Positions 1 through 4,023 of a stretch of 7,304 nucleotides of DNA are shown one piece after another (position 1 is the stretch's first letter; each line of letters opens with the position of its first letter). The stretch is from JAZSMJ01 sp045535815 (GTDB lineage Bacteria; Bacillota; Clostridia; Oscillospirales; CAG-272). Both the position numbers and the translations under genes were made by a program. A model generated the notes under the pieces. The model made no database searches, had not been told where the DNA came from, and saw nothing but the letters and a program-made list of their open reading frames with translations. The stretch covers positions 1-7,304 of the forward strand of contig JAZSMJ010000054.1 of assembly GCA_045535815.1 (NCBI GenBank), read 5' to 3'.

Positions 1-2
1 GA

Positions 3-197
3 AGAGGAAAAGCAAGAACTGATATGCCGTGGATAGAAAACGAAGATGAAGAAGATACCGAATTTATTGAGTTTATAAAAAACTATACTTGCCAAAGCAG
101 ACCCAAGGTAATGGAATTATTGGATAAATATTCTCATAAAAATATTTATATTTTTAAAGCTCGAAAAGAAGCCGATGAATTTCTAAATCAATTATAA
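3..197 (+). CDS. C-terminal part of a FlaR-like / adenylate-kinase-like P-loop protein (5' end outside window)
   Basis: Only the last 64 codons are present; the open frame runs in from the left edge to the TAA at 195-197. The segment begins RGKARTDMPW, continues through an acidic stretch to FIEFIKNY, then RPKVMELLDKY and IYIFKARKEADEFL. This order resembles the C-terminal half of proteins annotated as DNA topology modulation protein FlaR or adenylate-kinase-like P-loop NTPases. In that family an arginine-rich lid segment (RGKxRxDM) is followed by a helix and a final strand plus helix, with the pattern RPK...L..Y...I.I.K.RKE...FL. The P-loop lies outside the window, so the catalytic half cannot be checked. 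The gene is visibly A+T-rich compared with argB/argD. It converges on the rubrerythrin operon. The family assignment rests on motif memory from a fragment; some other small nucleotide kinase is possible. Confidence 0.65.
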   Translation, partial: RGKARTDMPWIENEDEEDTEFIEFIKNYTCQSRPKVMELLDKYSHKNIYIFKARKEADEFLNQL

Positions 198-229
198 CGA
201 TAAATTCCAATAAGTCGACCAGATAAGGA

Positions 230-249
230 GCAGAGGTTTAGACCTCTGC
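230..249 (+). terminator. Possible terminator hairpin after the FlaR-like gene
   Basis: Arms of 8 bp (GCAGAGGT at 230-237, ACCTCTGC at 242-249) enclose a TTAG loop, 33 nt after the FlaR-like stop codon. What follows is only moderately T-rich (GCCTGTTGTTTTG), so it may be a weak intrinsic terminator or just one of several hairpins in this spacer. Confidence 0.4.
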
Positions 250-259
250 GCCTGTTGTT

Positions 260-468
260 TTGCCCTGTAATTGCCCTGTGGCTTATTTTAAGCGACTTTA
301 AGCGCCAATACAGTATTGCTGTGGTAAATGCCTTAAATCGCATTGTGGGGCATTCTGGGCGGTCTGGCAGTGTGTAAAAAGTGTGTATTTGTTTTACACC
401 CAGCCATACACACACCGCCGAAAATGGTGTGTTTTTTAGGGTGTGTGCGGTGTGTAAAATACACACCG
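260..468. repeat. Repeat-rich spacer: helically phased short direct repeats and GTGTGTA hairpins
   Basis: No convincing gene lies between 198 and 557. The stretch holds pairs of short direct repeats about one helical turn apart: TTGCCCTGT at 260-268 and 271-279, TTTAAGCG at 287-294 and 297-304, AGTGTGTA at 369-376 and 380-387. It also holds CAATACaGTATTG at 306-318 and three successive inverted repeats: GTGTAAAA/TTTTACAC (372-379/392-399), ACACACC/GGTGTGT (410-416/426-432) and a 9-bp stem CGGTGTGTA/TACACACCG with a 3-nt loop (448-456/460-468). The pattern resembles a cluster of protein-binding sites (recombinase arm sites, iterons or operators), but no family was recognised. Reverse-strand reading from about 466 gives a 92-codon frame with no recognisable protein character. 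Confidence 0.6.
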
Positions 469-480
469 TGTCACTCGGCT

Positions 481-519
481 AAAAAATGAGGCATTCCGCA
501 TTTATTGCAGAATACCTCA
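481..519 (-). terminator. Intrinsic terminator of the trxA-regulator-rubrerythrin operon
   Basis: Read leftwards, the RNA forms a 14-bp stem (arms 506-519 and 487-500, loop 501-505) followed at once by six U residues (481-486). Two pairs (492/514 and 497/509) are G-U wobbles only in the leftward transcript; in rightward RNA they would be C-A mismatches. The hairpin is therefore tuned to leftward transcription. It starts 38 nt past the rubrerythrin stop. Confidence 0.9.
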
Positions 520-557
520 AAATTATGCTATATTATAGGGTTTATTTTGTGCAAATC

Positions 558-1112
558 TTACTGAAAATATCTCTTGAGAAGACCTTCAAACGCTCTACCA
601 TGTCTTGCTTCGTCTCTTGCCATTTCATGAACTGTGTCGTGGATAGCGTCGAGATTGAGCTGCTTTGCCATCTTAGCGAGGTCAAACTTACCTGCTGTTG
701 CGCCGTTTTCAGCTTCAACACGCATTTCGAGGTTCTTCTTTGTAGAAGTTGTTACAACCTCTCCGAGAAGCTCTGCAAACTTTGCAGCGTGCTCTGCTTC
801 CTCGTATGCTGCCTTTTCCCAGTAAAGACCGATTTCGGGATAGCCTTCTCTGTGTGCAACTCTTGCCATTGCAAGATACATACCAACCTCTGTGCATTCG
901 CCGTTGAAGTTAGCTCTGAGACCTTCGATGATCTCTTCCGGAACGCCCTCTGCCTTGCCTACACCTACAACGTGCTCAGCTGCCCATGTGCGCTCGCCGT
1001 CTTCTACGATCTCTACAAACTTTTCAGCAGGTGCCTTGCAAAGAGGGCATGCCTCAGGCGCTGTATCTCCTACTACTACTTCTCCGCATATTGAACATTT
1101 CCATTTTTTCAT
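558..1112 (-). CDS. Reverse rubrerythrin (N-terminal rubredoxin domain plus di-iron ferritin-like domain)
   Basis: This 184-residue protein is a peroxide-scavenging cytoplasmic enzyme of anaerobes, reducing H2O2 (and in relatives O2) with electrons that reach it through rubredoxin-type centres. Domain order is reversed relative to classical rubrerythrin. The FeCys4 rubredoxin domain is first (C6xxC9 and C22xxC25), followed by the four-helix ferritin-like domain. Likely di-iron ligands are E72 in NGEC, E105 and H108 in EEAEH, E135, and E168 and H171 in DEARH. Length fits the family. The ATG (complement of 1110-1112) has a good AAGGAGA site about 8 nt upstream. It is the last gene of a three-gene operon, 28 nt after the CRP/FNR-type gene, and ends in a strong terminator. 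Rubredoxin and an FTR-like protein are encoded just beyond the shared promoter region, which supports a redox-stress role. Family call is firm; the exact substrate is inferred. Confidence 0.95.
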   Translation of the reverse strand: MKKWKCSICGEVVVGDTAPEACPLCKAPAEKFVEIVEDGERTWAAEHVVGVGKAEGVPEEIIEGLRANFNGECTEVGMYLAMARVAHREGYPEIGLYWEKAAYEEAEHAAKFAELLGEVVTTSTKKNLEMRVEAENGATAGKFDLAKMAKQLNLDAIHDTVHEMARDEARHGRAFEGLLKRYFQ

Positions 1113-1140
1113 TTTCAGTTTCTCCTTTTATTTCTTAAAA

Positions 1141-1791
1141 TTATTTTATCAATTTTTTTAACGCCTTAGCGTCAATTACGGTTACGCTTCCTCTACCGAC
1201 ACTCACTATACCGTCATCGGCAAAGCGCTTGAGCATTCGGGTAACCACCTCTCTCGCAGAAGCGGTATGCTTTGCGATCTGCTCGTGAGTTACCTTGAGC
1301 TCCTGCGAGCCCGTGCTCAGCATCTCATCGTAAAGATAGGATGCAAGTCTGCTGTCAAATCCGCAGAAGAGTATCTGCTGCATAGTCCACATAACGTCCG
1401 AGAAATGCTCGGTCGCAAGCTTATAAACCCAGCTCTCCAAACTCTGATTTTCATTCATCAGCTGAAGAAGCACGTGTGACGGCAATATCTGTGTTTGGGT
1501 ATCTGCTTCCGCTTCTATATGGACCTCAAAGGCTATCTGCCTGAGCACGCATGACGCCGATAAGACGCACACCTCACCCGGTCCCAATCGAAACAGAACG
1601 ATCTCCCTTCCCTCGTCTGACATCATAGAAATACATATCTTTCCGCTTACTACGTAGAGCATTCCGAGACAGTGCCCGTCGTGCGTATGCACAAGCTGCC
1701 CCTTTGCGTAGCTTACAGAATTGACCGATCGGTCAAGTATTTCCTTCTGTTCACAAGTAAAGTCATTATAAAAAGGAAGATCCTTTATCAC
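1141..1791 (-). CDS. CRP/FNR-family transcriptional regulator, cysteine-rich
   Basis: The 216-residue protein has an N-terminal cyclic-nucleotide-binding-type beta-roll (about residues 25-110, with LYVVSGKI and the REIVLFRLGPGEVCVL turn), a long dimer helix (about 117-145) and a C-terminal winged helix. The recognition helix contains R180, E181 and R185 in AREVVTR, the same side chains E. coli CRP uses to read TGTGA. There are six cysteines (13, 41, 53, 75, 81, 143) but no FNR-style N-terminal CxxC cluster. A HTHDGHC segment (35-41) could bind metal, haem or act as a redox switch; that is inference. The start is GTG (complement of 1789-1791) with a modest AGGGTG site; the trxA stop lies 18 nt upstream, so the two are cotranscribed. 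Its context among thioredoxin, rubrerythrin, rubredoxin and an FTR-like protein suggests control of redox stress genes. The effector is unknown. Confidence 0.88.
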   Translation of the reverse strand: MIKDLPFYNDFTCEQKEILDRSVNSVSYAKGQLVHTHDGHCLGMLYVVSGKICISMMSDEGREIVLFRLGPGEVCVLSASCVLRQIAFEVHIEAEADTQTQILPSHVLLQLMNENQSLESWVYKLATEHFSDVMWTMQQILFCGFDSRLASYLYDEMLSTGSQELKVTHEQIAKHTASAREVVTRMLKRFADDGIVSVGRGSVTVIDAKALKKLIK

Positions 1792-1809
1792 GATATCACC
1801 CTGCTTCTA

Positions 1810-2124
1810 TCAGATATCCAGCAGCTGTAACACCTTTTCCTTGGGGATGTATCCAGTAGACTGATTTACCGTTTTGCCACCCTTGACTACAACCAGCGTC
1901 GGTATAACCGTTATATGATAACGGGATGCAAGCTCGGGCTGTTCGTCAACGTCTACTTGTACCACACGGTATTTACCGTTTGCCTCGTCGGATACCTCCT
2001 CAATAATAGGGGAGAGCATTCGGCAGGGGCCGCACCACGTTGCAAAAAAGTCTATCAGCACGGGGATGCTGCTGTTTTCTATAAGTTCTGAATAATTTTC
2101 TTTCGTAAGTTTAATTACTGCCAT
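1810..2124 (-). CDS. trxA: Thioredoxin
   Basis: A 104-residue classical thioredoxin: the active-site WCGPC lies at residues 30-34, the buried Asp at D25 (LIDFFATWCGPC), and the cis-proline at P75 in VIPTL. Length matches stand-alone thioredoxins, with no signal peptide, so it is cytoplasmic. It reduces protein disulfides and normally receives electrons from a thioredoxin reductase. No NADPH-dependent reductase gene is visible here, but an FTR-beta-like gene is transcribed divergently from the same spacer. The ATG (complement of 2122-2124) is preceded by a strong AAAGGAGG 8 nt away. It is the first gene of the operon running on through the CRP/FNR-type regulator (18-nt gap) and reverse rubrerythrin. 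The family call is essentially certain; the gene symbol is by family, since clostridia often carry several thioredoxins. Confidence 0.95.
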   Translation of the reverse strand: MAVIKLTKENYSELIENSSIPVLIDFFATWCGPCRMLSPIIEEVSDEANGKYRVVQVDVDEQPELASRYHITVIPTLVVVKGGKTVNQSTGYIPKEKVLQLLDI

Positions 2125-2156
2125 TATATTTGCCTCCTTTGTTTCGTTACGGTTAT

Positions 2157-2162
2157 ATTATA
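2157..2162 (-). promoter_or_regulatory. Putative -10 box of the leftward trxA operon promoter
   Basis: On the minus strand this reads TATAAT, a perfect -10, about 33 nt before the trxA ATG. No good TTGACA lies at the proper distance, so the promoter probably depends on an activator. The expected +1 is near 2150. Confidence 0.65.
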
Positions 2163-2183
2163 AAACAAATTTATTTGAAAAAC

Positions 2184-2198
2184 TGTGACGAAATCACT
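2184..2198. promoter_or_regulatory. CRP/FNR-type operator-like dyad shared by two divergent promoters
   Basis: The sequence TGTGA-cgaaa-TCACT contains the perfect inverted repeat GTGA-N5-TCAC centred on 2191. The TGTGA half-site suits a regulator with an R-E-x-x-x-R recognition helix such as the one encoded at 1141-1791. The centre lies about 41 nt from the expected start of each divergent transcript, the class II activator position. The spacer is 5 nt rather than CRP's usual 6, and the binding protein is inferred. Confidence 0.55.
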
Positions 2199-2220
2199 TT
2201 ATTTATTAACATTCACGGTG

Positions 2221-2226
2221 TATAAT
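2221..2226 (+). promoter_or_regulatory. Putative -10 box of the rightward FTR-like/rubredoxin promoter
   Basis: A perfect TATAAT; the hexamer 17 nt upstream (TTTATT, 2198-2203) is a poor -35, again pointing to activator dependence. The expected +1 near 2233 gives a leader of about 100 nt before the FTR-like ATG. This leader is very A+T-rich and contains a weak 7-bp inverted repeat (2239-2245/2278-2284). Confidence 0.65.
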
Positions 2227-2332
2227 ACAAATAAAAGGACAGTATTTTTTGATTTTAACAATTTCTACCAATATTATATACTGTATTTTTCAATTTTGCA
2301 ATATAAAAATGCAAAAAAATATGGAGGCAGAT

Positions 2333-2533
2333 ATGTCAAAAATAAAGGTTAACCCAGACAAAGAATTCGTTCTCTCTTTAAAGAATAAAATGAAGGAGAA
2401 CGGCGGATACTGTCCGTGCAGATTAGAAAAAATTGAGGATAACAAGTGCATATGCCGTGAATTCAGAGAACAGATGGATGATCCCGAATTCGAGGGCTAC
2501 TGCCATTGTATGCTCTATTATAAAGAAAAATAA
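2333..2533 (+). CDS. Ferredoxin:thioredoxin reductase beta-like protein (FeThRed_B family)
   Basis: This 66-residue protein has three CxC motifs: C27-P-C29, C39-I-C41 and C57-H-C59. The CPC...CxC...CHC pattern is the signature of the catalytic beta subunit of ferredoxin:thioredoxin reductase, which holds a 4Fe-4S cluster next to a redox disulfide. By analogy with the plant/cyanobacterial enzyme, C27, C39, C41 and C57 would bind the cluster and C29-C59 would be the disulfide. Spacing is X9 and X15 rather than the classical X16 and X8. No FTR alpha subunit is encoded nearby. The frame is open from 2249, but the ATG at 2333 is chosen because GGAGG at 2323-2327 sits 5 nt before it; upstream ATGs at 2309 and 2321 lack a site. 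It is followed 20 nt later by rubredoxin and is divergent from thioredoxin, a likely partner. Confidence 0.85.
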   Translation: MSKIKVNPDKEFVLSLKNKMKENGGYCPCRLEKIEDNKCICREFREQMDDPEFEGYCHCMLYYKEK

Positions 2534-2553
2534 TTTTTTGGAGGTTTAATATT

Positions 2554-2709
2554 ATGAAATACGTTTGCAGTGTTTGCGGTTGGGAATACGATGAGGCTTT
2601 GGGTGATGCCGATCTCGGCATAGAGCCCGGCACAAAGTTTGAAGATCTTCCCGAGGATTTCGCTTGTCCTCTTTGCGGAGTTGGCAAGGACGATTTCGAA
2701 CAAGCGTAA
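2554..2709 (+). CDS. Rubredoxin
   Basis: A 51-codon protein carrying one FeCys4 centre: C5-S-V-C8-G and C38-P-L-C41-G, with the typical EYDEALGD, GIEPGTKFEDLP and GVGKDDFE segments. Length and spacing are those of classical single-domain rubredoxins, small cytoplasmic one-electron carriers. GGAGG at 2540-2544 lies 9 nt upstream of the ATG, and the gene follows the FTR-like gene by 20 nt in the same transcript. A terminator starts 32 nt after the stop. Likely partners are the rubrerythrin encoded in the divergent operon and possibly the FTR-like protein; FTR-beta/rubredoxin fusions have been reported in other bacteria, from memory. It is shorter than many gene-calling cut-offs and easily missed. 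Confidence 0.95.
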   Translation: MKYVCSVCGWEYDEALGDADLGIEPGTKFEDLPEDFACPLCGVGKDDFEQA

Positions 2710-2741
2710 GATTAATAATTACGAAGGATAGAATAAAATAT

Positions 2742-2767
2742 AGCCGCCAATAAGGCGGCTTTATTTT
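2742..2767 (+). terminator. Intrinsic terminator of the FTR-like/rubredoxin operon
   Basis: AGCCGCC (2742-2748) pairs perfectly with GGCGGCT (2754-2760) across an AATAA loop, followed by TTATTTTATT. It is 32 nt past the rubredoxin stop. Confidence 0.85.
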
Positions 2768-2771
2768 ATTA

Positions 2772-2832
2772 CCCAACTTTTTCAAAAAGTTGGGAGAACT
2801 CTCAGGGGCTCTTTTTGAAAAAAGCCGCCCCT
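2772..2832. repeat. Palindromic repeat element with two adjacent hairpins
   Basis: An 11-bp perfect inverted repeat (arms 2772-2782 and 2784-2794, CCCAACTTTTT and its complement) is followed by a second hairpin with arms AGGGGC (2804-2809) and GCCCCT (2827-2832) around a T-run/A-run core. This architecture is typical of interspersed palindromic repeats of gut clostridia. The family name was not recognised. Confidence 0.7.
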
Positions 2833-2899
2833 GCACCCCGGAAAAACTTTAAAAATACAATCTTAAGCTTAATAGATAACCCAATATCGTAAAGGTAGG

Positions 2900-2934
2900 A
2901 CACGCCCCTCTCGGCAGGAATGAGAGGGGCGTGT
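2900..2934. repeat. 13-bp perfect GC-rich hairpin
   Basis: ACACGCCCCTCTC (2900-2912) is exactly complementary to 2922-2934 across a 9-nt loop (GGCAGGAAT). No U-tract follows on either strand, so it is better read as a repeat element than a terminator. A further 11-bp hairpin (arms 2973-2983 and 2996-3006) follows shortly after. I see no gene between 2710 and 3092. Confidence 0.7.
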
Positions 2935-3000
2935 TGTGCTAACATAGCTATTATTTGAAAATTTTGATCGACCTTTTTCTTTGCGCCTGCTCATTCAAAG

Positions 3001-3023
3001 AAAAAGCGCCTCTGTTCCGCTAT
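3001..3023 (+). repeat. 23-bp direct repeat, copy 1
   Basis: An exact 23-bp match to 3822-3844 (begins AAAAAGCGCC, ends TTCCGCTAT) in the same orientation. The two copies bracket the structured RNA and the SLOG-like gene. Just upstream, 2936-2948 (GTGCTAACATAGC) is the reverse complement of 3840-3852, which overlaps copy 2. Confidence 0.9.
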
Positions 3024-3058
3024 AATCTCATACATATAAAACATTTTATTTTTATATA

Positions 3059-3087
3059 TTGAAAAAAGCAAAAGGAAGTGATATACT
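3059..3087 (+). promoter_or_regulatory. Strong sigma-A promoter for the structured RNA
   Basis: TTGAAA (3059-3064), a 17-nt spacer, TATACT (3082-3087), and an extended -10 TG at 3079-3080. The expected +1 is about 3094, exactly where the first arm of the RNA's outer stem begins. Confidence 0.8.
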
Positions 3088-3093
3088 ATATAT

Positions 3094-3274
3094 GTCACAT
3101 TAACAGAATAAAAGCATCCTAATGGTCGTATTATGCCTTTTTGAAGGGGATACTATATCTTTTGGTAGATATACCGTATCGCAAGATATTCCCTTCAACA
3201 AGGATGTTCTGTTAGTGTGACAACTACGCGAGAGGTATTCTACGGTGCCATCCTTGCGGGATGGCACCTTTTTT
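3094..3274 (+). ncRNA. Uncharacterised structured RNA, about 180 nt, with its own promoter and terminator
   Basis: The predicted transcript folds into one long irregular hairpin. The outer stem pairs 3093-3108 with 3207-3222 (16 pairs, one G-U). A 6-nt bulge TAAAAG follows, then CATCCT (3115-3120) with AGGATG (3201-3206). A large one-sided loop spans 3121-3140. The next stem pairs 3141-3152 with 3187-3198 (12 pairs, one G-U), and the apex pairs 3154-3160 with 3167-3173. An alternative register pairs GATAC (3149-3153) with GTATC (3176-3180). It ends in an intrinsic terminator at 3244-3274. No open frame of note lies inside. The overall shape (paired ends, one large bubble, long arm) recalls 6S RNA, but it is short and no 6S signature was recognised. 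It could also be a cis-acting leader of the SLOG-like gene, or a MITE-type inverted repeat. Structure is seen; function is unknown. Confidence 0.7.
3244..3274 (+). terminator. Intrinsic terminator between the structured RNA and the SLOG-like gene
   Basis: A perfect 10-bp stem GGTGCCATCC (3244-3253) with its complement at 3259-3268, a 5-nt loop, then six T (3269-3274). It ends 6 nt before the ATG at 3281, so expression of the next gene would need read-through or antitermination unless it has a cryptic promoter. Confidence 0.92.
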
Positions 3275-3280
3275 GTTAGT

Positions 3281-3760
3281 ATGGAAGAATATATCTGTTC
3301 GTTTTTTGGGCACCGAGACATTCAGATTACAGATGATTTATATAAGAGCACCGCTGCAGAAATTATGAAATTGGTGAATTTCGGATGCAGGATCTTTTAT
3401 TTTGGAGGTTATGGAGATTTTGATGATCTTTGCTATAAAATCGTTACTAAAATAAACCACGATGAGCCCGAACTCATATTAAAACGGATTTATTGTGTTC
3501 CTCAGGAACGCTATCTGCGAAAGAACACACGCTATTTCAACCGGGAAGATTATGACGAGATTACATATCTTGTTCCAACATTCGAAGGTTGGTATAAAAG
3601 CATTTATTATCGAAATTGTGCTATGATAGACCAAAGCGATTTTATTGTTTTCTGCGTTGAAGAGCGAGAAAATAGCGGTGCTTACAAGGCATATAAATAT
3701 GCCAAAAAGAAAAAAGGGAAACATATCGTTAATCTTGCGCCTATAATCGAACGTTCGTAA
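3281..3760 (+). CDS. SLOG-superfamily (DUF1273/YpsA-like) nucleotide-binding-fold protein
   Basis: The 159-residue product shows the layout of stand-alone SLOG/DUF1273 proteins. An N-terminal strand ends in FFGHR (G10-H11-R12); a glycine-rich loop GGYGDFD (42-48) is followed by a helix; RNCAMIDQSDFIVFC (111-125) and SGAYKAYKYAKKKKGKHIVNL (from 132) form the second half of the Rossmann-like fold. SLOG domains bind nucleotides or related ligands, and some serve as sensors in conflict systems; this protein's ligand and role are unknown. There is no signal peptide or membrane segment. No ribosome site precedes ATG 3281. The frame is open from a GTG at 3245, which has GAGAGG at 3230-3235 but lies inside the terminator stem and would add MPSLRDGTFFVS. 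Low-GC composition and flanking 23-bp repeats hint at acquisition. The family call is fairly good; the start is uncertain. Confidence 0.75.
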   Translation: MEEYICSFFGHRDIQITDDLYKSTAAEIMKLVNFGCRIFYFGGYGDFDDLCYKIVTKINHDEPELILKRIYCVPQERYLRKNTRYFNREDYDEITYLVPTFEGWYKSIYYRNCAMIDQSDFIVFCVEERENSGAYKAYKYAKKKKGKHIVNLAPIIERS

Positions 3761-3821
3761 AAAGATAGCGATACTTTGTAGGGCGGTGCCTTGGTGCCAC
3801 CGTAGGAAACATCAGACCGGC

Positions 3822-3844
3822 AAAAAGCGCCTCTGTTCCGCTAT
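3822..3844 (+). repeat. 23-bp direct repeat, copy 2
   Basis: Identical to 3001-3023. It lies 61 nt downstream of the SLOG-like stop and runs straight into GTTAGCAC, whose extended form (3840-3852) occurs inverted at 2936-2948. Confidence 0.9.
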
Positions 3845-3867
3845 GTTAGCACTGACCAAGGAAAATG

Positions 3868-3928
3868 TCCCAAAAGTTTTTGGGAAGAGGTATGGGGGAA
3901 CCCTTTTTGTAAAAAGGGTTCCCCCATA
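3868..3928. repeat. Palindromic repeat element including an 18-bp perfect inverted repeat
   Basis: Two hairpins lie side by side: TCCCAAAA/TTTTGGGA (3868-3875/3878-3885), and a perfect 18-bp inverted repeat with arms 3891-3908 and 3911-3928 (TATGGGGGAACCCTTTTT and its complement) separated only by GT. The two-hairpin layout matches the element at 2772-2832. These repeats generate spurious reading frames (a GTG/TTG-started 81-codon frame on + and a 61-codon frame on -). No real gene is seen between 3761 and 4023. Confidence 0.8.
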
Positions 3929-3961
3929 TAAATCCTCCCCAAGCGCACCCCAGCAAAGCGC

Positions 3962-3994
3962 AAAAGATCCGCACACAGAAAGTGTGCGGATCTT
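3962..3994 (-). terminator. Terminator of the rplJ-rplL operon
   Basis: Read leftwards, AGATCCGCACAC and its complement form a 12-13-bp stem (arms 3982-3994 and 3964-3976) around a 5-nt loop, ending in UCUUUUG. The U-tract is short but the stem is very stable, and it sits 30 nt past the rplL stop. Confidence 0.8.
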
Positions 3995-4023
3995 CAATTC
4001 AAGCGGATTTTGTAAGAAAGAAA

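Noticed and set aside
188..466. 92-codon leftward frame in the repeat-rich spacer
   Set aside because: It runs through the GTGTGTA hairpins and the operon terminator's far side, shows no domain features and has no ribosome site.
260..468. CRISPR array
   Set aside because: The repeats are 7-9 bp and only about 10 bp apart, with no regular repeat-spacer units of CRISPR length and no cas genes.
486..1161. Rightward open frames of 202, 63 and 89 codons across the rubrerythrin gene
   Set aside because: They are antisense to a clear reverse rubrerythrin, with Cys/Phe-rich nonsense composition.
2249..2332. Upstream extension of the FTR-like protein to a TTG at 2249 or ATGs at 2309 and 2321
   Set aside because: The extension lies in the A+T-rich leader just after the predicted promoter, and only the ATG at 2333 has a well-placed GGAGG.
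3094..3221. GTCACA (3094-3099) and TGTGAC (3216-3221) as sites for the CRP/FNR regulator
   Set aside because: The half-sites are over 100 bp apart and are explained as the two arms of the RNA's outer stem.
3093..3222. MITE with terminal inverted repeats beginning TGTCACATTAACAGAA
   Set aside because: No target-site duplication is visible, and the promoter, interior helices and terminator fit a transcription unit better. Kept only as an alternative to test.
3059..3760. Retron or type III toxin-antitoxin arrangement (structured RNA followed by a protein gene)
   Set aside because: No reverse transcriptase is encoded nearby, the RNA has no tandem antitoxin repeats, and the protein has SLOG-type rather than ToxN-type motifs. 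The layout alone is not enough.
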